A stretch of DNA of 20,149 nt from a virus. Shown here one piece after another: positions 1 to 9,600 of the stretch. The stretch lies in the IMG/VR virus record IMGVR_UViG_3300030419_001728, positions 1 through 20,149 of that record; one strand, 5' to 3'. Below the pieces are notes generated by a model. The model had not been told where the DNA came from and did no database searches. It saw only the letters and a list, made by a program, of their open reading frames with translations. The translations under genes were made by a program, and so were the position numbers. The number at the start of each line of letters is the position of its first letter. The stretch's first letter is position 1.

Positions 1-2102
1 ACATCAGATATATTCTCTCTTGGCATTTCTGTATAGAGAGTATTATCTAATGATTTAGAGAATGGAGTAGTAATTAATGTAAGATCAGGTGTATTTAAGA
101 AAGCAGTAGTATTAACAGAGGTAACAACACCAACTTTTCCTATTGTAGGTAATGCTCCATTAGATACACCGCTAACAGTGTGTACACCAGTTACAGTAAC
201 ATTACTAGTACTAGTAGCAGTTACTCTTGCATAAGTAGGATCATCACTATCTAATCCATTAAACTTAAGCAAATTACCAACTTTTATATCTCCTGGGAAT
301 GATGGATGACCGGAAGTAACAGTACTTAATCCAGTAGTTCCATTAACAGCAGTAATTGTAGCATTTCCAAAGACTAACTCATTTTTCTGGACAATATCAC
401 CAGTAAATGTTACTCCATATCCAATGGTACCAATTCCAGGTCCAGCATAAAGAGATTTAACATCTCCCATACCATAAGAAGTAACGGCCAGTGCTACTCG
501 ACTATTTTCATCCCCATTAAAATAGAATGGTTCATTTTTAACAAAACTACCATTAACATCATATATGCATATAGCATCAGTAGTGGTACTAGTCCTTAAA
601 AATCCTGTAGCACCACTATACTTACCCTTTACATAAGTTGGAGTATTAAGAGTAACCGCAGCATTTAATTGAATTTTAGTGAATGGTTGAACATCATATA
701 GAGAAATATCCCACTCGTTTACGTCAGAATTGGATGTGCTATAACTACCAGATTCTAATGCTGCATCATAAACTCTAGCAAGACCAATTTCATTACCAGC
801 AGCAGAACTAACAGCTGCACCAACTCTTTGATCTCTTAAACTTACAATATAAGTATTACCAATACCAATAATTGGTGCTCCACTAACTCTATTAACAGTT
901 ACTACAGCACCTGTTTTATAATTAATTGCTTGACTTTCTAAAGTTTTAGTTGTTCTTGGTTTATCTAAATCGGTATATGAAGTAGCAATTCTATCAACCT
1001 CATATCCTTTTACAAATCCCTTTCCTGGAGAAACTTGATAAAGAGCTAAATCTTTACTTGCTAAACTACCGTTTTCAGTAAATTGACCCTCTTTTAATAC
1101 ACCATTATTACCAATTCCATCATTTAAAGAATCTCTAATTTTAATTTTAAATGGTCTAGTAGTATAATCACCAGACTCTGCATATGTTCTCCGAGCAAGT
1201 TCATTTGCTATGATATTATAAGTGGTATTGACTTCATGAGACTTTAAAATACCTTCATCAACTTGTGCTAATTCAACAAAATTGTCATCATTATAATCAT
1301 CAGATTCCTTAAACAATAATGAACAAGTTATCTTAAGACGATCTGCACCAGGAGCAGCATAATTATTAAATCCCTTTGAGTTATCAGTTAATGTTGGATC
1401 TTCATCGGAATTAATAGTTTCCTCTACAACCCTCAAACCTATCCTACCTGTAGGACTATTTGTGTATTGAGATAATATAAGAGTTTCAGAAGATACATTT
1501 ACAAATGTACCTCTAACAAAATAAACCCCATCAGATATAGAAAAAGCAGATCCTGCAGCGGATGCACTATCCGAAACTGCAGATGCAAAAGATTCTCCAG
1601 ATGGAATAAATGCTTTATTTAAAGGACCAGATATAATATCACTTGCAGCTGCTAAAAGTTCTCCATCTCGGAAAACACTTTCATCATTATTTTCAGTACC
1701 AGAAGACTGATATTTAACATATAAGGTTATATTATCATTTTCTGAATCTTCTGCTGATAAAATTTTGTCAATAACTGCAGTTACACCTGATTGCAATCCA
1801 ACTATCTTTGTATCCAATAACTGATCAATATAACCGCTTACAGGAACTCCTAAATGTGTATTATTAATCTGTACACAAAAATATGTTTGCTCATAAGAAG
1901 TATTTCCAGGTATTACTTTCGCACCTTCCTTGAAAAAATGTTGTCCAAACTTAGCAACTTGATTCTGAAGTATAGATTGCAGACCTGTTAGTTCTCTTGC
2001 TTGAACAGGATAACCAGGCTTAAACAGCACCCTATAGTAATCATTGGATGCTTCAAAGTCATCAAAGTATGGAGAGACGTTGAGATTGGTTTGTTGAGCC
2101 AT
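1..2102 (-). CDS. DUF4815-type virion structural protein, 3' end outside window
   Basis: The frame stays open from an ATG at 2100-2102 to the left edge, giving about 700 residues with no stop, so the C-terminus is missing. The protein begins MAQQTNLNVSPYFDDF. Residues 32-66 (PVQARELTGLQSILQNQ and onward to KVIPG) are the strongly conserved opening of the DUF4815-type structural proteins found beside the baseplate genes of marine T4-like phages. The rest is rich in Gly, Ser, Thr and Val with alternating beta-type sequence, for example NYKTGAVVTVNRVSGAP. I see no signal peptide, membrane segment or coiled coil. The start lies 6 bp after the gp8 stop, so the two are probably translated from one late transcript. 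In T4, genes 9 and 10 (fibre-attachment and outer wedge proteins) follow gene 8, so a role at the baseplate edge or in fibre attachment is plausible. That role is inferred from position. The family assignment is from memory of its conserved N-terminus. Confidence 0.85.
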   Translation of the reverse strand, partial: MAQQTNLNVSPYFDDFEASNDYYRVLFKPGYPVQARELTGLQSILQNQVAKFGQHFFKEGAKVIPGNTSYEQTYFCVQINNTHLGVPVSGYIDQLLDTKIVGLQSGVTAVIDKILSAEDSENDNITLYVKYQSSGTENNDESVFRDGELLAAASDIISGPLNKAFIPSGESFASAVSDSASAAGSAFSISDGVYFVRGTFVNVSSETLILSQYTNSPTGRIGLRVVEETINSDEDPTLTDNSKGFNNYAAPGADRLKITCSLLFKESDDYNDDNFVELAQVDEGILKSHEVNTTYNIIANELARRTYAESGDYTTRPFKIKIRDSLNDGIGNNGVLKEGQFTENGSLASKDLALYQVSPGKGFVKGYEVDRIATSYTDLDKPRTTKTLESQAINYKTGAVVTVNRVSGAPIIGIGNTYIVSLRDQRVGAAVSSAAGNEIGLARVYDAALESGSYSTSNSDVNEWDISLYDVQPFTKIQLNAAVTLNTPTYVKGKYSGATGFLRTSTTTDAICIYDVNGSFVKNEPFYFNGDENSRVALAVTSYGMGDVKSLYAGPGIGTIGYGVTFTGDIVQKNELVFGNATITAVNGTTGLSTVTSGHPSFPGDIKVGNLLKFNGLDSDDPTYARVTATSTSNVTVTGVHTVSGVSNGALPTIGKVGVVTSVNTTAFLNTPDLTLITTPFSKSLDNTLYTEMPRENISD

Positions 2103-2108
2103 AGTTAA

Positions 2109-3659
2109 TTAGAACTGCAATATAACTTTAATATCTTCTTTTTGATTAGAAGAGCGAGTAATGGCTGGTCGATTATCAACATATATCATATTTCCAGAGT
2201 ATGGTTTAACCTCTGGGTTTGAAATACCGTTAGTAAATGTCTGACCAAGGTAATATGTTTTATTATTTATTGAGGTTGAAACACCACTAAAGTTAGTACT
2301 AATCGATAAATTAGAACTTCCACCAACAACCGTGAAACTACCACCTGAAGCAATATCGGCGGTAAAACGATTCATCTTATATCCATAAATTGGAGAGGTA
2401 GTAGCAATACCCACAGTCGTAAATCCGGCCATGGTTCTATCTTGCCAATACTTCAAAACACCTGTAGTTTGGTCATAATTGATAACCTTACCTATAGCAG
2501 TTACACCAGTTCCTGTTGTTTGAGTAACTATGGAATCGTCAGTAAAAGTTACAGAACTATATCCTGTACCAGTCAAACGAACTGCATAAGTTGCACTTGC
2601 TTTATCTAAAGATAGAATTGAAGTAGAACCATATGCTTTAGGGTTACAAATAACACCAATCCTAGCAATTTGATTAGATGTTACAAAATCTGGGTTTTCT
2701 GTATCATTTTCAATTCTTGAATAAAGTAATACGTTAGTTGCTCCCAACTCTCTATAGATATTGGAACCATGACCACCTTGAGGTGGAATGACTACATCAA
2801 GTTGAGGCCAAGTATCAGGTGCAGGAAGTCCTCCAGCAACCAAATCAACAGTACCATAAGTGTAGTTAGATCCCTCATTCGAGATGGTTACGCTACCAAT
2901 CTTTTGATCAGCATTAACTACAACAGTACACTCTGCTCCAGAACCATCACCTTTAATAGGAACTCTAGTATAGGTTCTATTAGCAGTACCTAATCCAACT
3001 CCTCTATTCTGAATAACAACTACTTTAAGACCACCATCAACTGCATTATCTCTAACAGATGCATTATCAGTACTAGATGACCAATCCTTAGGAACAGGCA
3101 TATACTCTGTAGAATCAAACTTAATCAATTCTGCAGGTTTAATAGTATAAAGATATTTCCAAATATACCCATCACCACTAGTTCCTGCTGCTTTAGGTTC
3201 TAAATCAGTAAAAGTTGGTTCGTCTAGAGAAGGTTTTCCTTCAAGGTTTTCTGGATCTGTACCATTCTGCAGACAAATATAAACCCTATAATCACTATTA
3301 ACTACAAAATAATTTGCAGAATATAAAGATGCTCCTTGAGCATGTTTTGGTTTATTAGTAATACTATAATCAGATCTATAATAATCGTAGGTAGTACCAG
3401 AAGCCCATGTATTTTTTCTTACAACCTGCTTTACATCACTATCTGTGATTTTCTTTAGCGCAATAATAGTGTCCCAATATTCGTTCTCAGACTTAAAATT
3501 ATCGACAGGTGCAGGGGGATCACTATCCCAATCGGATTGAATCTCTGTAGGATTAGGTAAACCCACAAAAGTATAGTAAGAATTGGTTGAGGTAGAAACA
3601 CCCGCAACGAAATTCTTCGCATTCAGTATTCGAATCTGATCAGTTATGATTGCGGCCAT
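2109..3659 (-). CDS. 8: Baseplate wedge subunit gp8
   Basis: This is the counterpart of T4 gp8, the dimeric protein that joins gp7 and gp10 in the outer baseplate wedge. The 516 residues align with T4 gp8 at several landmarks. YYTFVGLP (28-35) matches the early strand. GDGYIWKYLY (162-171) followed by EYMPVP (185-190) matches T4 GDGYVWEYLF and EYIVVP. RIGVICNPKAY (about 332-342) matches T4 ISIITNPLEA. The C-terminal GNMIYVDNRPAITR with final VILQF matches T4 GEMIYMENRPPIIM and ILFTF. T4 gp8 has 334 residues. The extra length here lies mainly at about 230-280, a G-x-G-type beta repeat also found in the giant neighbour, and about 355-480. A late-promoter-like box lies 22 nt upstream of the ATG, and an AGG five bases before the ATG is a weak ribosome binding site. 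The function is firm; what the inserts do is unknown. Confidence 0.93.
   Translation of the reverse strand: MAAIITDQIRILNAKNFVAGVSTSTNSYYTFVGLPNPTEIQSDWDSDPPAPVDNFKSENEYWDTIIALKKITDSDVKQVVRKNTWASGTTYDYYRSDYSITNKPKHAQGASLYSANYFVVNSDYRVYICLQNGTDPENLEGKPSLDEPTFTDLEPKAAGTSGDGYIWKYLYTIKPAELIKFDSTEYMPVPKDWSSSTDNASVRDNAVDGGLKVVVIQNRGVGLGTANRTYTRVPIKGDGSGAECTVVVNADQKIGSVTISNEGSNYTYGTVDLVAGGLPAPDTWPQLDVVIPPQGGHGSNIYRELGATNVLLYSRIENDTENPDFVTSNQIARIGVICNPKAYGSTSILSLDKASATYAVRLTGTGYSSVTFTDDSIVTQTTGTGVTAIGKVINYDQTTGVLKYWQDRTMAGFTTVGIATTSPIYGYKMNRFTADIASGGSFTVVGGSSNLSISTNFSGVSTSINNKTYYLGQTFTNGISNPEVKPYSGNMIYVDNRPAITRSSNQKEDIKVILQF
2830..2972 (-). repeat. G-x-G / beta repeat inserted in gp8
   Basis: Residues about 230-277 of gp8 (from RVPIKGDGSGAECTVV to YGTVDLVAGG) have the same pattern as the repeats of the giant upstream protein: a G-x-G-(A/T) turn, a beta strand, then IGSVTISNEGSNY. 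T4 gp8 has no such segment as I recall it, so this looks like an insertion into the gp8 fold. The limits are approximate. Confidence 0.65.
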
Positions 3660-3681
3660 TGTAACCTATAGTTTTTTTACT

Positions 3682-3689
3682 TATTTATG
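3682..3689 (-). promoter_or_regulatory. T4-like late promoter box for gp8
   Basis: Read on the minus strand the box is CATAAATA, one base off the T4 late consensus TATAAATA recognised by the phage sigma factor gp55. It lies exactly 22 nt upstream of the gp8 ATG. The TAA stop of the giant gene (3685-3687) is contained in the box. The box in front of gp25 has the same spacing, and the two share the ten bases ATAAATAAGT. Transcription would start only about a dozen bases before the ATG, giving a very short leader. Confidence 0.7.
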
Positions 3690-6600
3690 TGTTATAATTT
3701 GTGATCTTCAATGGTTTGACCCTTTGGACTAAAGGACCAGTCGCAATTCCTGGAAGACCTTCACTAGCATTAACGGTAAAGGATTGTGATTTTGCTCTAG
3801 AAGAAAGAACAGCCTTACCCCAACTATATTCACCGTAGATATTACTGTTTCCTATACCAGATATTCCTTCAGTGCTACTAACACTTACGGTTACTCTAGT
3901 AACAGTAGTATGTCCAAATCCTAATGTTCCAAATCCAATTGCTGATGTATTAACTCCAACAGCAGCGGCAACTCTGTATACATTATCTAAGAAGATAGTT
4001 CCTACACCACAAACACTGTTATCAGACTGTAATGAGGTTAATCCAAATCCAGAATTACCTACATTTGAATTACGAACAATAAAGTAATCACCAACTTCTA
4101 TTCCACTTGTAGTTATACCACTAGTAGAACCCTGAGTAATATCAGAATCTCTCAACCAAGAATCTAAAGGAATAGTTAAATCGAATGTAATACCTGTTGA
4201 AGCAACACCGACAGATGTGAATCCTATTCCACTAATAATACCAAAATCACCATAATATGTATCTACAGAATTACTCTCTCGATAATCAACAGGAGGTCCA
4301 ACTAGAACCAAAGGTGGGTTAGTTCCTGTATATCCAATTCCAGATCTAATACCAACCGTTATAGCAGATACTGAACCACCAGAAATAGTAGCTGTTGCTT
4401 CTGCACGAGCAGTTGTTCCCATACCAACAGGATTCTGAATACTTACACTTGGAGCACTTGCATATCCCCTACCACCAGTATTACCTGTACCAGATATAGT
4501 AACAGATTCAATTGTTCCTGCAGCAGAAACTACAGCGGTTGCAGCAGCAGCAATTACTGCTTTATTATTCAAAATTTCAATATCCTTCTGGAAATCAGTT
4601 GAAACATCATTCTCATTCTTAGGATTAAAGTATGGTCTGCAGTTATCCATGTAAACAACTGTTGTACCCACACCAACTGTTTGGATTAGATATGCAGCAG
4701 GATAAAGATTCGCCTTATACATTATACGATCTTTCGCAACTATCTTACCGCCAACATATTTGTCTTCCATTTGTCTAGACCAATCGATTGGTCTAGCCTC
4801 AGTGGTATCTTCATAAATCCCTTGCTCATCATAAGCATTAGTATCAACAGAGTTAGCAGAGTTGATCTTAGAAACTGTACGTGGAAGTTCTTGCATCCAA
4901 CTCTTCTGACCCAAATCAGTGTTATATCCAAGTGTTAGATCATCACCAACTTTAACAGTTTCAATAACATCTACATCTACAACATCAGCACCACCAGTTC
5001 CTCTATAGAAGATAAACTTCATAGTATCACCTGACTTAGGTGCTTCAGTGAAACTTATATTACTACCCCCAGTAAAGTCATAAGATTTTCCAGGAATCTG
5101 TAAGATATCATTGATAAAGATGAGTAAACAATCTTGAATTGTTACCGTAGATCCAGGTTTTGCTTGGATGGATACTGGACTACCAGATAATTCAATTGGG
5201 AATGTCTTTCTTGCACCATTGAATAGATTTGAGAAATCATCAAGAACTTGAAGTTGTCCAACAGACCAGGCATTAAATTGATCATCATGAACTTCCTCAA
5301 CTGTCATCTTAAATTCAGTATCAGGAACAAAATTGGTAAATGTAGGAATACCAAGAGCACCTGTTATTTGTGGTGTAATTATATGATTAGCACCATATCC
5401 ATATCCAACATTGGTTAGAGTAAAGTCAATTACAGTAGATCCTTGACCAACAACAATATCAGCAGTTGCTTGAGCACCACCTGTTCCTGGAGAGTCAGCA
5501 CTGTATACAAGAGGAATATCAGCATATCCCAAAGGTGAATCGAATACTACCTTCATTTGCTGATTAACTTTACCACCTCTGTTATAGATGTGATGTCTAC
5601 TAGAGAGACCTACATTAACTTCAAATGTAGTATCACTAAGAACGTTCTCAACAGTTAAACCTGGTTCATCAAGATCGGTATTTCTAGGTGCATAGATACA
5701 TGCTTGTACAGTTCCTCCAGAAACATAATTTGTAGGTACTGTAGAAGTTCCAACATAGACTGAGAAGTTTCTAGCACTACCTACACCAGCCACCTGCATA
5801 CCATCATATCCAGGATCACCTTTTCTTGGATATCTGTGCTGAGTTGCATTACTATCCTTAGAACATGTAAATCTTAAACCTTCTTGCTTTAACTTAACGC
5901 TATTCTCAGTTGTTAATGTATGAGCCTTCATTAAGGTCAACTTCATATCACCAGTTGTCTGGTAGTATGTGGCAGCAGTGACAGTATTAAATCCTAAGAC
6001 AGATGCACCAACATTTACTGTCATTGTAGTAGATGTTACTGCAGTAATAGCAGTTTGAATTCCAGCAATAGGATCACTAGCACGAGGATATGCATGATCA
6101 GTACCGTACTGATCCATTTCACAAGCAAATGCAATAGTACTCGTACCAATACCTACAGTGTCATTAGTTCCAAGACCATGTGCATCAGCAAAGGTCATTA
6201 CTAAATCACCTGTAGCACCATTGTAAGTAGCATAGTATGGAGTATAATTGGTACTACCTGCAGAAGTAACAGCATTCTTCTTCGCCCATCTAAATGCGTG
6301 AGAATAGTTTGCTCCAGTAATAACTGTACTTGCAGCAGCACCTACGAATGTATGTGTATATTGATCCTTCTCAGCAGATGTAGTTACATTTAGGGTGATT
6401 GTACCATCATTGTATGTTAGACCTCCTGTAGTGGCACTGACAAAGGTATGAGCACTTGTATTAGTAGATGATGATGTAGGTAGCGTAGTAATACCCAAAA
6501 CATTGATTACAAATGTATCTGTAGTTACGCTTGTAATTCCAATCCACTGACCATGAATAGGATCAGTAGGTCTTGGATAAGAATGATTTGTAGCATTACC

Positions 6601-9600
6601 ATCCTTAGCACAAGTAAATGTTAAGGAGTTATCAGCAAGTTTAATCTTATCTAGATTAGAGAATCCATGACCAGCCACTGTAACAGTAGTAATACCAGTA
6701 GTAGGTGTATAATCAGCATTAGTGACTGTATATGGCGTACCATCGCTCTTAATGCCCACTGCGGTGTCATATACCCTATCTCTGTTTCTTGGGTAGATGT
6801 GGTTGACTGTGGCTCCTAATCCGCAGGTCATTGCAAGACCAGTCAATACAACTGTACTCTTCTGAGTTCCTGAAGCAGATAACCCGTGATCATATAAAGT
6901 CGTAACAGTCATAATACCAGAACTGCTATCATAATCTGCAGTGGCAATTCCTACAGCAGTAGAGTATCCACAAGTAAATGCAATACCAGAAAGAATAATA
7001 TCAGATCCTCTACTTAATCCATGATCAGTAGCAGTAGTAACAGTAGTTAAACCTGTGGTATTACCATAAGAAACCATCTGAATGTCTCTAGGTTTATAGA
7101 AACATTGTGGATTTGTAATACTAACGCTTGTTACTTGTCCATTTGATACAGCAGCAACACCAACACTAGTGATACCCGCTGCACCCATACTTTCTGTTTG
7201 AATACCAACGGTAACAGTTTGAATACCAGCTCTATAACCAGATCCAGAAGTTCCAATACCTATAGATGCAATAGTACCAGCAACGGATACAGTTACAGTA
7301 CCACCAGCAGCAACAAGTGGTTGATAACCAAATCCCTTACTTGATCCAATTGAAACAATTAATCCACCAACAGGAATAGTTGCAGTATTAGGATCAGAAG
7401 CAACTGTAGCAATTCCACCCGTAAATCTTAGAGTAGAAATTCCACTTGCTTCAGTCATAGTATAATCATTAGAATTACCAGGACCCTGGAATATTGAATT
7501 AATTAAAACAATACCATTATTGCTAGCAATACCAGAAACATTTGCTCCATCTACCTTCAAAGAGAAGTCTTTCTGCTGACCAGTAAAGTCTTGAGAAATG
7601 TCGTCATACTGATAGTTAAGTTTATAGGTTTCCTCTGTCCCATCAGTTACTCCAGATCGCATAAACGATCTACCGTGGAAACTAGAAGAAGTAGTAATAC
7701 CTGTCCAATCTCGATCATCTGGAGGATTAGTTACACTTCCAACAGGATTCTTTCCTGGAGGAGCCTCCATGAAGTTAATGTAACTATCAAGGATATCATA
7801 GTTTCCTCTAATCTTAGTAACCGTATCTCCAGTAGAATGACCAGCAATAGTTGATCCTAACCATCCACGCTGAACTTTAATAGCATTAGTTGATCCAATA
7901 CCTACAGAAAGTATCTTCATAACTTCGTAAGTAGTGGCACTACCAACTCTTACATAATCAGCACCAAAGATTGAAGTAATTCCCGTAAAGTAAACTATAT
8001 CGACACCAAGTGCTGCATCTCTGTCTAAAGTTGTTGAAACTGATGTATCTGCAATTGGAGATTGAATCATATTATCAATTCCAACCAGAACCTTAGTATT
8101 CTGATTCTTAGAAGTTAAACTATGAGATGTACCAACACCAACCGATGTTAGATCTAAAGGAACTGCTATTTGCTTCAGTGCATCTTCAGCAGACCTTGCT
8201 AATTGAACTTTATTTTCACCTTTCTTAATTACATATACAGATGATGGAATATAACTAACCGTTCCAACACCAGAGAATTCTGTCGCGGCAATACCTATTG
8301 TGTCTCCTGTAGTACCAACTCCAGCAGTTGTTTTGACAGAATATGTAACATTCTCACCAGTAACCCAGAAGTGATTTGGAATGAGGATACTATTATTAGT
8401 AAGATCAACTACACTACTATCAGATCCATCAAAACTCCTCCTAAAGATTTCATTAGTGTTATGCTGTAAATTAAACCTCTTCTTAACAGCAGTTTCAGTT
8501 CCTTCATAAAGAGCAAAATCATTACCTATCTGAACATTACCCAAATCTTTCTTAGTTTCTCCACCAACTTCTCTATAAGCAGTAGTAGGTAAGAGAGTTC
8601 CATTTTCTTCTGCTCTTAATCCTACCATAAAGGTTGTAACAGAAACTGCTATTCCAGCATGAGGAACAAAGGTAATTTCAGTATTATCATCACCAGCTCT
8701 ATTACCACTAATAGTACCTAATCCAGCATTTGTTGCACCAACAACTACATTACCATACTCAGTTAATAATACTTGTGAATCATCAGCATAATCGTCAATT
8801 ATAATAACTTCTGAAATTTCATAGTTATCATTCAATACATCAGCAACCTGAACAACACAGTAAGCAGCATCATAATCATTATGGTAACTTGCAATACCAA
8901 CCGCACTTGGAGAAGAACTAGAAGTAATACCTGTACTCTTAGCAGTCATTGCAGAGTAAGAGAAATCATAAGTACCAATTCCCTGATATCCCTCTGTAGC
9001 AATACCTATAGCAACAGCATTAACCCATGCTGTCGTATAACCAGCATCTGGAGTATAATCAACAACAAGTGATTCACCAGACATGTAAGGCCAATAAGTT
9101 CCTATATTTCCTGTAGAGGAATAAGAATCAAGAGAATGTATAGTTAATTGACCATATTCTTGCCATCCAACATTAGTACCATCATGTATAACAGTTAATT
9201 CATCATGCTCAACACTTCCATCACTAGCTTCAACACTTACCCATATCTTCGCTGATCTATGTCCTGGTGTAGTTGTTCCAATACCTGCTAATGTAAAGAC
9301 TGTTCCTGCGTTTCCGCCAGCGATTTCAACCACTGTAGACGCAATACTTACCAAAGACCCATTAAGACCCGTAGAGGGGTCTGCAGGAGCACCTGGGAGT
9401 TCTGTATTACCAATGGAAACTCCAGTTTGATCAGTTGTTACTCCAAGAACATTCTTATCAATATTAAAGGAGAATGGTATAACATTATAATTGTTTAACT
9501 TATACTTGTTAGGATAGAAACGAAGTACACTTTCATCTCCATCAATTACATAATCAAAGTCTCCTAAATCAAGAACACTATAAATGTCACCATACTGGTT

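Noticed and set aside
2264-2271. Third AATAAATA box on the minus strand, inside gp8, about 160 bp before the DUF4815-type gene.
   Set aside because: It lies in coding sequence (codons for I-N-N-K), is followed by ATAA and not AGT, and has no short fixed distance to a start codon. AT-rich chance match is the simpler reading.
3660-3684. A run of seven A residues (minus strand) between the giant gene and gp8, considered as part of a terminator.
   Set aside because: There is no inverted repeat before it, and on the transcribed strand it is an A run, not a U run. It is simply part of the gp8 leader.
3872-4087. Plus-strand open frame of 71 codons.
   Set aside because: It lies wholly inside the giant gene on the opposite strand, has Thr/Pro/Asn-rich composition expected from reverse reading of Gly/Val/Thr codons, and no plausible start signal.
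7591-7854. Plus-strand open frame of 87 codons (and similar ones at 2769-2993, 8881-9072, 10370-10558, 19302-19556).
   Set aside because: All are antisense to well-supported structural genes, resemble no family, and have no promoter or ribosome binding site.
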